DNA of 42,893 bases from positions 1 through 42,893 of the forward strand of contig JANQJF010000007.1 in NCBI GenBank assembly GCA_028281765.1, written 5' to 3'. This DNA comes from Planctomycetota bacterium (lineage in GTDB: Bacteria > Planctomycetota > UBA1135 > UBA2386). The notes below the pieces were generated by a model, which made no database searches, was not told where the DNA came from, and was given only the letters and a program-made list of their open reading frames with translations. A program made the position numbers and the translations under genes. This document shows positions 23,966-32,838 of this stretch, piece after piece; position 1 is the first letter of the stretch; the number at the start of each line of letters is the position of its first letter.

Positions 23966-25674
23966 GCCAATTCGACCGCAAGCTCCGAGCGATCCTGCAG
24001 AAGGCGGGATTGATCGACGAGGAGGTCAGCGCCGAGCTCGTCGAACAGGCGAAGTCCGATGGCAAGTCTCTGACCGAGCTCGTCATCAAGGGCAACATCG
24101 CGACCGAGAGCCAGCTGCTCTCGCTGATCTCGCGTTCTGCCAACATTCCGCCGATCGATCTCGAGCGCCTGCGGTTCAACCCTGAGGTCGTCGACAGCGT
24201 CCCGGTGGACGTCGCGAACGACTACAAGATCTTCCCGGTCGATCGCATCGGGAACATCATCACGATCGCCGTCGCGAACCCGTTCGACGTCCTCAAGCTC
24301 GACGACATCCGGATCATCACCGGATGCGAGCTGCGGCCGGTGCTGAGCACTGCCGAGGCCATCGCCAAGATGATCCCGGTCGCCTACCGCTCCGACGAGG
24401 AGAGCGTCGGCGACATCCTCGATTCGTTCGAGGACGGGGATCTCGAGCTCAAGGGCGACGTCGGCGACGATGACGACGGTCTCGACCTCTCGGAGATCAG
24501 CGACGAGGCGTCGCCGGTCGTCAAGATGGTCAACAAGATCATCTCCGATGCCTGCGCGTCCGGGGTGAGCGATATCCACATCGAGCCCTACGAGAAGAAG
24601 GTCGTCGTGCGCTACCGCCGCGACGGTCGCTTGGTCGAGGCGCTGACGTTGCCGAAGCGCATGCAGAACAACGTCACGTCCCGCATCAAGATCATGTCGA
24701 AGCTCGACATCGCGGAGAAACAGAAGCCGCAGGACGGCAAGTTCCAGATCAAGATCGGGAACAAGGCGATCGACTTCCGTGTGTCGATCCTCCCGGTGGT
24801 GTGGGGCGAGAAGACCGTCTTCCGGATTCTCGACTCGTCGAACCTCGCGGTCGACATCAAGTCTCTCGGCTTCGAGGAGAAGTCGATGTCGGACTACACC
24901 TGGGCCATCGAGCGGCCCTACGGGATGATCCTCGTCACCGGTCCCACGGGTTCTGGTAAGTCGACGACGCTCTACTCCGCGGTGCAGCACATCGCCGAGC
25001 CGGAGATCAACCTCGTGACGGTCGAGGACCCGGTCGAGTACACGCTCGACGGCATCAACCAGGTGCCGGTCAATCCCAAGCGGGGGATGACGTTCTCGGG
25101 TGCGCTGCGCTCGATTCTGCGTCAGGACCCCGACGTCGTGCTGCTCGGTGAGATTCGTGATGCCGAGACGCTCGAGATCGCGGTCAAGGCCGCGCTCACC
25201 GGTCACCTGGTGTTGAGCACGCTCCACACCAATGACGCGGCGAGCACGATCACGCGTATGGTCGACATGGGCATGGATCCGTTCATGGTCGCGAGTTCGA
25301 CCATTCTGATCTGCGCCCAGCGACTCGCGCGACGACTCTGCACGTATTGCAAACAGCCCGCGGAACTCAGCGACGAAGCGCTGAAGCGTGCGGGCTTCAC
25401 CGAGGAAGACCTCACCAAGCGTGAGTTCGAGCTCTTCAAGCCCGTCGGCTGCAACCGCTGCACCAACGGCTACAAGGGTCGATTCGCGCTTCTGGAAACC
25501 ATGCAGTTGACCGAGGGCGTCAAGCGCATGGTCGTCGACTCGGCGAACATCCAGGACATCAAGCAGCTGGCACTCGACGAGGGGATGCTGACGCTGCGGC
25601 GTTGTGGGCTGCTCAACTTCATGCGAGGCATCACGAGCCTCGAAGAGGTCGAGCGTTGCACGATGGCTGACTGA
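23962..25674 (+). CDS. pilB: Type IV pilus/type II secretion assembly ATPase
   Basis: PilB/GspE is the extension ATPase at the cytoplasmic face of the pilus machine. This 570-residue protein has an N-terminal GspE-II/MshEN-like region (residues 1-150, with PPIDLERLRFNPEVVDSVPV), which in some relatives binds c-di-GMP. An acidic linker follows, then the ATPase core with Walker A GPTGSGKST near residue 326, the Asp box VTVEDPVEY, Walker B VVLLGEIRD and the His box GHLVLSTLHT. A tetracysteine zinc motif (CTYC near 459, CNRC near 496) is typical of PilB and GspE. Its ATG overlaps the pilT stop, so translation is probably coupled. Confidence 0.95.
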   Translation: MSQFDRKLRAILQKAGLIDEEVSAELVEQAKSDGKSLTELVIKGNIATESQLLSLISRSANIPPIDLERLRFNPEVVDSVPVDVANDYKIFPVDRIGNIITIAVANPFDVLKLDDIRIITGCELRPVLSTAEAIAKMIPVAYRSDEESVGDILDSFEDGDLELKGDVGDDDDGLDLSEISDEASPVVKMVNKIISDACASGVSDIHIEPYEKKVVVRYRRDGRLVEALTLPKRMQNNVTSRIKIMSKLDIAEKQKPQDGKFQIKIGNKAIDFRVSILPVVWGEKTVFRILDSSNLAVDIKSLGFEEKSMSDYTWAIERPYGMILVTGPTGSGKSTTLYSAVQHIAEPEINLVTVEDPVEYTLDGINQVPVNPKRGMTFSGALRSILRQDPDVVLLGEIRDAETLEIAVKAALTGHLVLSTLHTNDAASTITRMVDMGMDPFMVASSTILICAQRLARRLCTYCKQPAELSDEALKRAGFTEEDLTKREFELFKPVGCNRCTNGYKGRFALLETMQLTEGVKRMVVDSANIQDIKQLALDEGMLTLRRCGLLNFMRGITSLEEVERCTMAD

Positions 25675-25691
25675 CGGGAATCGGAGAGCTC

Positions 25692-26939
25692 ATGTCGAAC
25701 ACGTTCAAATTCCAAGCCAAGGACGCTTCGGGCAAGACGGTCAGCGGGACCGTTAGCGCGGCGTCCCAGAGCGACGTCGTAGCAGACCTTCGTCGCCGGT
25801 CTCTCACGCCGATCGAGATCAAGAAGAGCGGTGCCGGGGGCGGCATGTTCTCCGCGCGCGGCAAGGCCGAGCGGAAGCCCAAGGCGGCGAAGAAGTCCTC
25901 GGTCAAGAAGGGTGAGCTCGAGGTGTTCACGCGGCAGCTCTCGACGATGCTGTCCGCGGGTATCCCGATGCTCGAGGCTCTCGAGATCCTCGCCGATCAG
26001 GCCGAGAGCCCCGGGTTCGCGTTCTGCCTGAATGCCGTCGTCGACGACATCCGGAACGGCTCGGACCTGTCCAAGTCGATGGAGCCGCACACGAAGGTGT
26101 TCTCCGACATCTACGTGAGCATGATCCGCGCCGGTGAAGTCTCCGGTCAGATCGACGTCATCTTGAGTCGTCTCGCGGACTACCTCGAGGCGGCGGAGCA
26201 CCTGCGGCGCGAGATCAAGTCGGCGATGACCTATCCGGTCGTGTCGCTCTGCCTCGTGATCGGCATCGCGGGCTTCCTGATGATCGGCATCGTGCCGTCG
26301 TTCCAGCCGGTCTTCGAGTCTCTCGAAGTCGAGCTGCCGGGTCTGACGGTCATGATCATGGACGTCGCGTTCTTCATGCGCGACTACTGGTACGTCCTGA
26401 TCGCCGGCATCGTTGGCATCGTGTTCATGATCGCGGGATGGAAGAAGACCGAGAAGGGCGCCTATGCCTGGGACTCGATCATGCTTCGAGCTCCCGTGTT
26501 CGGTCCGCTGTTCAAGAAGGTCGCGCTGTCCCGTTTCGCGCGGACGTTCTCGACGCTCGTCAAGAGCGGTGTCCCGATCCTCGGGGCGATGGAAATCGTG
26601 TCCGAGACCGCGGGCAACCGCGTGATCAGCAGTCTCGTCGACGAGGCGCGCGAAAGCGTCAAGGCCGGTGAGTCGCTGTCGGAGCCGTTCATGAAGTCGA
26701 CGGTCTTCCCGGCCATGGTCACGAAGATGATGGGCATCGGCGAACGTTCCGGTGCTCTCGATGCGCTGCTCGAGAAGATCTCCGAGTTCTACGACCAGCA
26801 GGTCGAAGCCGAGGTCAAGGGACTCACGTCCCTGATCGAGCCGATCATGATCGCGGTCATGGGCTTCGTCGTCGGTGGCATCGTCCTCGCGGTGTTCCTG
26901 CCGATCTTCAAGCTGCAAGAGACGCTCTCGGGCGGCTAG
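25692..26939 (+). CDS. pilC: Inner-membrane pilus platform protein PilC/GspF
   Basis: PilC is the polytopic platform on which the extension and retraction ATPases act. The 415-residue protein has the N-terminal FQAKDASGKTVSGTV typical of the family. Two copies of the T2SSF helical domain follow (about 70-200 and 275-400), with repeated cores FTRQLSTMLSAGIPMLEAL and FARTFSTLVKSGVPILGAM. Hydrophobic segments lie at about 178-203, 231-250 and 383-410. A GGAGAG ribosome site precedes the ATG, 17 bases after pilB. The next gene begins three bases after its stop. Confidence 0.95.
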   Translation: MSNTFKFQAKDASGKTVSGTVSAASQSDVVADLRRRSLTPIEIKKSGAGGGMFSARGKAERKPKAAKKSSVKKGELEVFTRQLSTMLSAGIPMLEALEILADQAESPGFAFCLNAVVDDIRNGSDLSKSMEPHTKVFSDIYVSMIRAGEVSGQIDVILSRLADYLEAAEHLRREIKSAMTYPVVSLCLVIGIAGFLMIGIVPSFQPVFESLEVELPGLTVMIMDVAFFMRDYWYVLIAGIVGIVFMIAGWKKTEKGAYAWDSIMLRAPVFGPLFKKVALSRFARTFSTLVKSGVPILGAMEIVSETAGNRVISSLVDEARESVKAGESLSEPFMKSTVFPAMVTKMMGIGERSGALDALLEKISEFYDQQVEAEVKGLTSLIEPIMIAVMGFVVGGIVLAVFLPIFKLQETLSGG

Positions 26940-26942
26940 CGC

Positions 26943-27806
26943 ATGAAGGCGGAGAACACACGGCGCGTCCTCGCCTATTCCGCTGCCGGGCTCGTGCTCG
27001 GTGGCTTGGCCTGGGGCGGATGGTTCCGCACCGTCGACGCGGACCCCGACACCCTGCTGTCGTGCGCGGCGATGGAGATGACCGTCGCGCGGACCGCTCC
27101 TGCTTCCCCCGAGGGTCGGAAGCTGCGGGAGCAGAGTCTGGCCCGCGCGGAATCGTTTCTCCATCGCGCGGTTGCCGCTGCCAACGAGGATCCGAAGTAC
27201 CACGTCGTCGAAGGCGATCTGCACGCGCTTCGCGGCAAGCCGGAGAGCGCGCTCGCGTCGTACGGTTCTGCCCTGAGCGTCGACGATTGTGTTCCCAACG
27301 AGGCATCGATGCTCTTGCTGCGTCGCGCCGAACTGCTGCTGGGGCTCGATCGACCGAGCGAGGCGCTCGAAGAAGCGCGCAAGGCGCAGTCTCTCGGAGT
27401 GTCTCGATTTGAAACGAAGTGCGAGCTGATGGCCGCGCGTGCGCACCTCGCGCAGGGGCGTCGGGACGACGCGCTCGAGTGGGCCGCTCGGCCGGCTTCA
27501 CGCGGTGACAACGCGGGTTCGATCGAGGCCGCGGCGTGGCTCGAATCGGTGGGCGAATTCGATGCTGCAGCGCAAAACTACCGCGCCGGATTGGCCTCGA
27601 CGCACCACGCCGATTATTGCCTGGCGCGCCTCAAGGTGCGTCAATCGGATTTCGATACTGCACTTGACTTGCTAAATCGCGCGATCTCGCACGACCGCCC
27701 GGGCGTTCTGCGCCTGGTCCGCCAGGACAAGGAGACCTGGCGGGCATGTGCCGAGATCGAGGGGTTCCGCGAGTTGCTGAGTCCGAAGGAAGCCGCCCCG
27801 CGGTAG
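26943..27806 (+). CDS. Membrane-anchored TPR-like protein in the pilus operon
   Basis: The 287-residue protein begins with a single hydrophobic anchor (about residues 9-28) without a lipobox. Degenerate helical pairs of the tetratricopeptide type follow (KYHVVEGDLHALRGKPESALASYGSAL, split across 85-115; LLLRRAELLLGLDRPSEALEEA; FDTALDLLNRAI). TPR proteins of type IV pilus systems (PilF/PilW pilotins) help secretin assembly, but those are lipoproteins, so equivalence is not established. It is only three bases downstream of pilC, which places it in the pilT-pilB-pilC operon, and 79 bases upstream of the pilin gene. Its exact role is unknown. Confidence 0.75.
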   Translation: MKAENTRRVLAYSAAGLVLGGLAWGGWFRTVDADPDTLLSCAAMEMTVARTAPASPEGRKLREQSLARAESFLHRAVAAANEDPKYHVVEGDLHALRGKPESALASYGSALSVDDCVPNEASMLLLRRAELLLGLDRPSEALEEARKAQSLGVSRFETKCELMAARAHLAQGRRDDALEWAARPASRGDNAGSIEAAAWLESVGEFDAAAQNYRAGLASTHHADYCLARLKVRQSDFDTALDLLNRAISHDRPGVLRLVRQDKETWRACAEIEGFRELLSPKEAAPR

Positions 27807-27885
27807 CCCGAGCGACGAGGGAAAAGGGAATACGAAACTCAGGGGTACCGACCCCGACTACAGCCTGGAAATGGAGAGAGCAACA

Positions 27886-28572
27886 ATGTCCAAGCGGGAA
27901 CAGGGATTCACCCTGATTGAGCTGATGATCGTCGTGGCGATCATCGCGATCATCGCGTCCATCGCGATTCCAAACCTCTTGAGTGCGCGTCTCAACGCCA
28001 ACGAGTCGGCCGCGATCGCGACGCTCAAGAACATCGCCTCGGCGCAGGCCCAGTGCCAAGCCTCGGGCGCCATCGACACCAACAACAACGGTGCTGGTGA
28101 GTTCGGCTTCTTCAGCGAACTCTCGGGCGCGCAGAACGTCCGTTCGAGCGGCGGTGCCGTCGGCTCGGGCACGGAGCGTGTCGCTCCGCCGGTCCTCTCG
28201 GCCGCGTTCGGCAACGTCGACGGTTCGGGTCGCGTCCTGCGCTCCGGCTACTACTTCCGCATGCACCTCGCCGACAACGCGGCGGGCTTCGAGACCGAGA
28301 ACACGGCGAGCGCCGTCGACCCGGCCAACTCGGAAGTCATGTGGGGCTGCTACGCTTGGCCGGCCAGCTTCGGCAACTCGGGCAAGCGCGCGTTCTACGT
28401 GAACCAGAGCGGTGACGTCCTGGCGTGCCGCAACAACACCGCGCAGTACTCCGGCACGGGCACCGTTCCGACCGCCGGCACGGCTGCCTACGTCAGCGCT
28501 GGCGCGATGACGGGCACGGTCGCCGCGAACGCGACCGCCGCCGACGGTGAGCGCTGGGTCGTCGTCAACTGA
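27886..28572 (+). CDS. Type IV pilin or pseudopilin
   Basis: The 228-residue precursor has the class signature: a short charged leader MSKREQG, then the cleavage and methylation site before FTLIELM, with glutamate at mature position 5, and the hydrophobic helix VVAIIAIIASIAI. Prepilin peptidase encoded at 18873 should process it. The globular part includes YYFRMHLADNAAG and WGCYAWPASFGNSG and has three cysteines; the C-terminal tail is rich in Thr, Ala, Gly and Ser. I prefer the ATG at 27886 because GGAGAGAG lies about six bases ahead; the ATG at 27871 would lengthen the leader. A small stem (27842-27855, GGGGT with ACCCC) lies in the leader, and a strong terminator follows the gene, consistent with a separately controlled, abundant message. 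Major or minor subunit cannot be told from sequence. Confidence 0.92.
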   Translation: MSKREQGFTLIELMIVVAIIAIIASIAIPNLLSARLNANESAAIATLKNIASAQAQCQASGAIDTNNNGAGEFGFFSELSGAQNVRSSGGAVGSGTERVAPPVLSAAFGNVDGSGRVLRSGYYFRMHLADNAAGFETENTASAVDPANSEVMWGCYAWPASFGNSGKRAFYVNQSGDVLACRNNTAQYSGTGTVPTAGTAAYVSAGAMTGTVAANATAADGERWVVVN

Positions 28573-28612
28573 TCGACGCCGAAGTTGCGGTTGCCTACGG
28601 GTGACCGAGCGG

Positions 28613-28640
28613 AAGGCGCGGACTGCGAAGTCCGCGCCTT
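28613..28640 (+). terminator. Strong hairpin terminator after the pilin gene
   Basis: A perfect 12-bp stem, AAGGCGCGGACT with AGTCCGCGCCTT, closes a GCGA (GNRA) tetraloop 40 bases after the pilin stop. The following sequence, CGTGCATTTA, is only weakly T-rich. Such a stem may also stabilise the pilin mRNA. Confidence 0.75.
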
Positions 28641-28648
28641 CGTGCATT

Positions 28649-28727
28649 TAACCCGCATCGGTCACCACCCTTGCCTGGAGCCCGTTCTGACGCGCTCGCT
28701 CGGAAGGCCTGTGACCGATGCGGGTTA
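28649..28727. repeat. 17-bp perfect inverted repeat with 45-base spacer
   Basis: TAACCCGCATCGGTCAC (28649-28665) is repeated exactly in inverted form at 28711-28727. It lies between the pilin terminator and the glycosyltransferase operon. It could form a long RNA stem in the leader or act as paired binding sites for a regulator. No coding gene fits the interval convincingly. Confidence 0.85.
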
Positions 28728-28799
28728 CGCTGCCCTGCGCCGAATCGCCGGTGCGAACAGCACTTCACCGTGCTGGACGGAACGGTCGATACAAAGGCA

Positions 28800-29816
28800 G
28801 TGATCGAAACACGCGAGCAGGCGGACAACGCCGTCGAGGTCGGCCCTTCCCTCGTCGACCTGATGGCGAGTGGGGAAGTGCCGACGGAGTCGGGCGATCC
28901 GATCGAGACCGCGACCGTGGTCAGGCCACGAGTCGCGAGACTCAGCATCGTCATCCCGGCGCGGAACGAGGCGGTCGGTTTGCCGGCGCTCCTCGACGAG
29001 CTGTCGCTGACGCTGCGCACGCTGCCGGCCACTCGCTCGGAGATCCTCGTCATCGACGATGGGTCGACCGACGCGACGTCGAAGATCGCGCTCGATCGCG
29101 GGGCGCGCGTGGTGCGCCACGCGTACTCGCTCGGCAATGGCGCCGCCGTCAAGCGCGGCATCCGGGAAGCGCGCGGTGACTGGATCCTGCTGATGGACGC
29201 GGACGGACAACATCCACCCGCGACGATTCCGGGCCTGATCCGCCGTGCTTCCGAACACGACATGGTCGTTGCGTCGCGCGGAGGCACCGGCGGCTCCACG
29301 CTGCGGAATGTCGCGAACAAGGTCTACAACGGGCTCGCGACCTACGTGACTTCGCGGCCGATCCCCGACCTTACGAGCGGCTTCCGTCTCGCGCGCGCCG
29401 ACGTGCTCAAGAGTCTCGTGTACCTGCTGCCGAACACGTTCAGCTATCCGACGACGATCACGCTCGCGATGTTGCGCGCGGGATACAGCGTCGACTTCGA
29501 GCCGTTCGCTGTGCGACCGCGTCCGAGCGGCACCAAGAGTCACATCAAGCTGTTCCGCGACGGCTCGCGCTTCTTCCTGATCATCCTTCGCATCGCGACG
29601 ATCTTCGCGCCGCTTCGCGTGTTCCTGCCGCTGTCGTTCGCGATGGCTGCGATCGGCACGTTGTGGTACGCATACACCTGGCTGGCCGATGGCCGGTTCA
29701 CGAACATGTCGGCCCTGCTGATCACACAGGCGACGGTCGTGTTCGTGCTCGGTCTCGTGTCCGAACAGGTCACGGCGTTGCGGTACGCGCGGATCGACGA
29801 GGGCGCACGCCAGTGA
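28800..29816 (+). CDS. Family 2 glycosyltransferase with C-terminal membrane segments
   Basis: The protein (338 residues from the GTG at 28800; ATG at 28863 and TTG at 28671 are alternatives) has a GT-A fold domain of the dolichol-phosphate mannose synthase type. Motifs are LSIVIPARNEAVGLPALL, EILVIDDGSTDAT, SLGNGAAVKRGI and the metal-binding LLMDADGQHPP. LTSGFRLARADV follows, and then two hydrophobic C-terminal segments (VFLPLSFAMAAIGTLWYAY and ITQATVVFVLGLV). Such enzymes charge polyprenyl phosphate with a sugar or build glycans at the membrane. Since the TMTC-like enzyme two genes on would use a lipid-linked sugar, supplying that donor is a reasonable inference. The start is uncertain because no good ribosome site is visible and a 17-bp inverted repeat lies upstream. 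Confidence 0.85.
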   Translation: MIETREQADNAVEVGPSLVDLMASGEVPTESGDPIETATVVRPRVARLSIVIPARNEAVGLPALLDELSLTLRTLPATRSEILVIDDGSTDATSKIALDRGARVVRHAYSLGNGAAVKRGIREARGDWILLMDADGQHPPATIPGLIRRASEHDMVVASRGGTGGSTLRNVANKVYNGLATYVTSRPIPDLTSGFRLARADVLKSLVYLLPNTFSYPTTITLAMLRAGYSVDFEPFAVRPRPSGTKSHIKLFRDGSRFFLIILRIATIFAPLRVFLPLSFAMAAIGTLWYAYTWLADGRFTNMSALLITQATVVFVLGLVSEQVTALRYARIDEGARQ

Positions 29817-30973
29817 CGTTCGTCGAACGGGTGTTGTTCGCCGGCACTTGGGACGAGGGGGCCGGCTACCCCCGAACGCGCGCGCTGCGCAACGGCCTTC
29901 GCGAGCGCGGTGTGGAAGTTCGGGAAGTGCGGGTGCCGCTGCCGGACCCGCGGACGTCCCGTACCAAGTTCTTGCGCTCGTTTTGGCGTTGGCCCGGATT
30001 CGCGATCCGGCTCTGGCGCACGCGGTCCAAGCTCCGCCGCTTGGTCCGACGCGCCGTCCGTGAGTTCGATCCGCAGGTCGTCGTCGTGCCGTACCCCGGC
30101 CACCTCGCCGTGCGGTGGATCACGGGCCTGGTGGACGTGCCCGTCGTGCTCGACATGTTCTTGTCGCTGCACGGCACGGCCGTCGAGGACCGACAGCTGT
30201 TTCGTCCCGGCTCGTGGGGCGCGAAGCTGTTCGCTGCGATCGACCGGCGCGCCGTCGAGGCGGCCGACCTGGCCCTGCTCGACACGCCTGGTCACGCGGA
30301 CTACGTGCGTGAGCTGGTCGGCGACTCGGCCGCGCCCGTGGACTGGGTCGCGATCGCGGATCCCGAAGCGCCCGCCGACGCGAAGCCCAGCGTGGTCGGG
30401 TCGGGTCCGCTCGAGGTCTTGTTCTTCGGAACCGGCGTGCCTCTGCACGGGCTGCGCGTGCTGTGTGATGCGGTCGCCGCGACGGACAGCGCGCGCCTGA
30501 CGCTCGTCGGCGGGACGCCGGAGGATCGCGAGCACGCGCTCGCCTCGATTCCTCCGGAGCGGCTCGATCTCGGCGACGAGTTCGAGTCGCGCGATCGGAT
30601 CGATGCTCGACTCGACAAGGCCGAGGTCGTCGCGGGCATCTTCGGAGCATCCCACAAGGCGTCGATCGTCGTGCCGTTCAAGATCGTGCACGCGTTTGCG
30701 GCGGGGCGCCCGGTGCTCACGGCGGACACGCCGGCCGTGCGCGAGTTTCTTCATCCGGGCGCGGACTGCTTCGTGTGCCCGCGTGACGATCCGGCTGCGC
30801 TCGCGGCTCAGCTCGCGGAACTCGCGGAGCATCGCGGCGAGCTCGCGCGCGTCGGCGCCGCGGCGCGGTCGACGTTCGAGGAGAGCTTCTCGGTCGGCGC
30901 GACGGGCGCGCGGCTTCACGACGTGTTGGACCGCGTCTACGCGAACTCGACGGTTCTCGAGGTCGACTTGTGA
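29813..30973 (+). CDS. GT4-like (GT-B fold) glycosyltransferase
   Basis: A 386-residue protein starts at a GTG overlapping the previous stop. The C-terminal half has GT4 features: VLFFGTGVPLHGLRVL (glycine-rich donor-site start), RLTLVGGTPEDRE, IVVPFKIVHAFAAGRPVLTADTPA split around residues 284-307, and the acidic-glycine segment HPGADCFVCPRDDPAALA. In GT4 enzymes the sugar nucleotide binds in the cleft between the two halves. The N-terminal half is less conserved (FAGTWDEGAGYPRTRAL, VVVPYPGHLAVRW). Overlapping both neighbours, it belongs to a three-gene glycan operon. Acceptor and sugar cannot be read from sequence. Confidence 0.82.
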   Translation: MTFVERVLFAGTWDEGAGYPRTRALRNGLRERGVEVREVRVPLPDPRTSRTKFLRSFWRWPGFAIRLWRTRSKLRRLVRRAVREFDPQVVVVPYPGHLAVRWITGLVDVPVVLDMFLSLHGTAVEDRQLFRPGSWGAKLFAAIDRRAVEAADLALLDTPGHADYVRELVGDSAAPVDWVAIADPEAPADAKPSVVGSGPLEVLFFGTGVPLHGLRVLCDAVAATDSARLTLVGGTPEDREHALASIPPERLDLGDEFESRDRIDARLDKAEVVAGIFGASHKASIVVPFKIVHAFAAGRPVLTADTPAVREFLHPGADCFVCPRDDPAALAAQLAELAEHRGELARVGAAARSTFEESFSVGATGARLHDVLDRVYANSTVLEVDL

Positions 30974-32826
30974 TCGACACGTCGCACTGGACCGATCGGC
31001 GCGTCGTGTTCGCACTCGCGATGCTCGCGCTGTGCGCGTACGCGACGGCGCTCGGCGGGGTTTTCGTCTACGACGACACGCACTCGGTTCGCGACAACGT
31101 CGCGATCCGTTCGGTCGCGGAGATCCCGCGGTTCTTTTGGGACGTCGATGCGTTCAGTGATCTCGCGGCGGTTCGCATGTATCGCCCTGTCGTGCTCACG
31201 ACCTTCGCGATCGACCACGCGGTAGGCGGCGGGGTCGTCTGGATGTTCAAGCTCGGCAACGTGCTGATCCACGCCGTCTGCGCGGCCCTGCTGTTCTCGC
31301 TGACGCGTTCTCTCGGGATCGGTCGGCGGCCTGCCGTGATCGCGGCCGCGCTGTTCGCCGCGCATCCGATGGTCTCGGAGGCGGTCAACATCGTGTCCGC
31401 GCGGAGCGACCTCCTCGTCGGGCTCGGCCTCCTCGTCGGTCTCCGCTCGTGCGTGGCGGCGCGAGAGGGCTCGAAGTGGGCGTGGTGCGGCGTGGGTCTC
31501 GGCACGGTGATCGCGTGCGGGAGCAAGGAGACGGGGGTGATGATGCCCGGGCTCCTCGTGCTTCTCGAGCTGCTGGATCGTCGTCCCGAACGGTCCTGGC
31601 GTTCCGCGGTTCTCCGTATTCTCCCCGCGGTCGTCGTCACGGTCGCGTACCTCGTCGCGCGTAAGGCGTTCTTGGGTGTGGCGACCGGAGACGTGCCGAA
31701 GTTCACCGGGGGGCACGACGCTCTCAACGGTGCGGGACGTGACCTGCTCACGCAGTTCTGCGTGATGTCCAGCGTGCTGCCGCGCTTCTTCTCGCAGAGT
31801 GTCCTGCCGGTCGGTCTGACGATCGACCCCTGGATCCCGCTGCACGACGAGTGGGCGAGTGCACCGGTGCTGTGCGGATGGGCCGCGATCGCAACGTTGA
31901 CCTATCTGGGGCTACGCGCCCCAAAACGGCGTCCGCTCGCGTTCTTCGGCACCGGGCTCGCTTGGGCCATGGCGCTGCCGTGGGTCGTATTGCCGCTCAA
32001 TCTGCCGGCGTGTGAGCACCGGTTCTACGCGCCGCTCATCGGTCTCGGCCTGGTGCTCGCGGCGTGCGTGCCGCGGGAGTTGGCGCGGCGAAAGCTCGCG
32101 GCGACGGGCGCGATCGTGTTGGTGTTCGGGTGCCTCGCGAGTGCGCGCAGTCTCGACTTCCACGACTCGGAGACCCTGTGGCGTGACGCTCTGGACAAGC
32201 ATCCGCGGTCCGTGCGCGCGCTCTGTGGTCTCGCGCTCGAGCACCGATACGACGCGGAGGTGGCGCGTCTGCGCGGCGACGAGAAGGCGTACTTGCGCGA
32301 GATGCGTGAGGCGTGTGCTCGACTCGAGCGCGCGATTCGGATCTATCCCAGTCACTACGCGGCTCGCCGCAACCTCGCGGAGTTCCACATCACGCTCGGC
32401 GCCGCGCACGGCGATCCCGAGCGCGCGGTCGCGTTGGCCGCCGCGTTGGTCGACGTCGAAACGAACAACCCGTTCTATCGCCTGCTCTGGAGTCGTGCGC
32501 TCGGCAGCGCGTCGCGGTTCGACGAGGCCGTCGATGCGGCGTTGTCGTGCCTCGAAGTCGCCGAGGCGAAGGGGCTCGTGTATCGCACTGCGGCGTCGGC
32601 GCGCGCGGCGTCGGGTGACCTCGACGCGGCGATCGAGCTGCTCGATCAGAGCGTGGCTCGAGGCCTCGATCACGAGAGCGTGTTGCTCCAGCGTGCGGAA
32701 TACTCGCTCGACGCGGGGCGCCTCGCGGAAGCGCGTCGCGATCTCGGCATCGTGCTGTCGCGGAACCCGTTCGACGGCACGGCGATCGCGCTGATGCAGC
32801 GGGTGCGTGCCGCGCGCCCGCGCTGA
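30970..32826 (+). CDS. TMTC-like GT-C membrane glycosyltransferase with TPR tail
   Basis: This 618-residue protein combines about ten hydrophobic segments (residues 1-395) with a C-terminal helical repeat region of TPR type (about 410-615). The first luminal or periplasmic loop carries GGVFVYDDTHSVRDN, with paired aspartates, and then YRPVVLTTFAIDH, LIHAVCAALLFSL and AAHPMVSEAVNIVSARSDLL. These are the signature segments of TMTC-type O-mannosyltransferases (DUF1736 family), which transfer mannose from a lipid carrier to Ser/Thr of exported proteins in animals. Bacterial relatives are poorly understood. The GTG start overlaps the previous stop. Acceptors may include the nearby pilin or lipoproteins (inference). 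The stop is 12 bases from the convergent minus-strand gene. Confidence 0.85.
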   Translation: MIDTSHWTDRRVVFALAMLALCAYATALGGVFVYDDTHSVRDNVAIRSVAEIPRFFWDVDAFSDLAAVRMYRPVVLTTFAIDHAVGGGVVWMFKLGNVLIHAVCAALLFSLTRSLGIGRRPAVIAAALFAAHPMVSEAVNIVSARSDLLVGLGLLVGLRSCVAAREGSKWAWCGVGLGTVIACGSKETGVMMPGLLVLLELLDRRPERSWRSAVLRILPAVVVTVAYLVARKAFLGVATGDVPKFTGGHDALNGAGRDLLTQFCVMSSVLPRFFSQSVLPVGLTIDPWIPLHDEWASAPVLCGWAAIATLTYLGLRAPKRRPLAFFGTGLAWAMALPWVVLPLNLPACEHRFYAPLIGLGLVLAACVPRELARRKLAATGAIVLVFGCLASARSLDFHDSETLWRDALDKHPRSVRALCGLALEHRYDAEVARLRGDEKAYLREMREACARLERAIRIYPSHYAARRNLAEFHITLGAAHGDPERAVALAAALVDVETNNPFYRLLWSRALGSASRFDEAVDAALSCLEVAEAKGLVYRTAASARAASGDLDAAIELLDQSVARGLDHESVLLQRAEYSLDAGRLAEARRDLGIVLSRNPFDGTAIALMQRVRAARPR

Positions 32827-32838
32827 GTCAGTCGACGA

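Noticed and set aside
24384..24581. Small open frames within pilB on the minus strand
   Set aside because: Fully contained in a strongly supported gene, with Ser/Arg-rich translations and no start signals.
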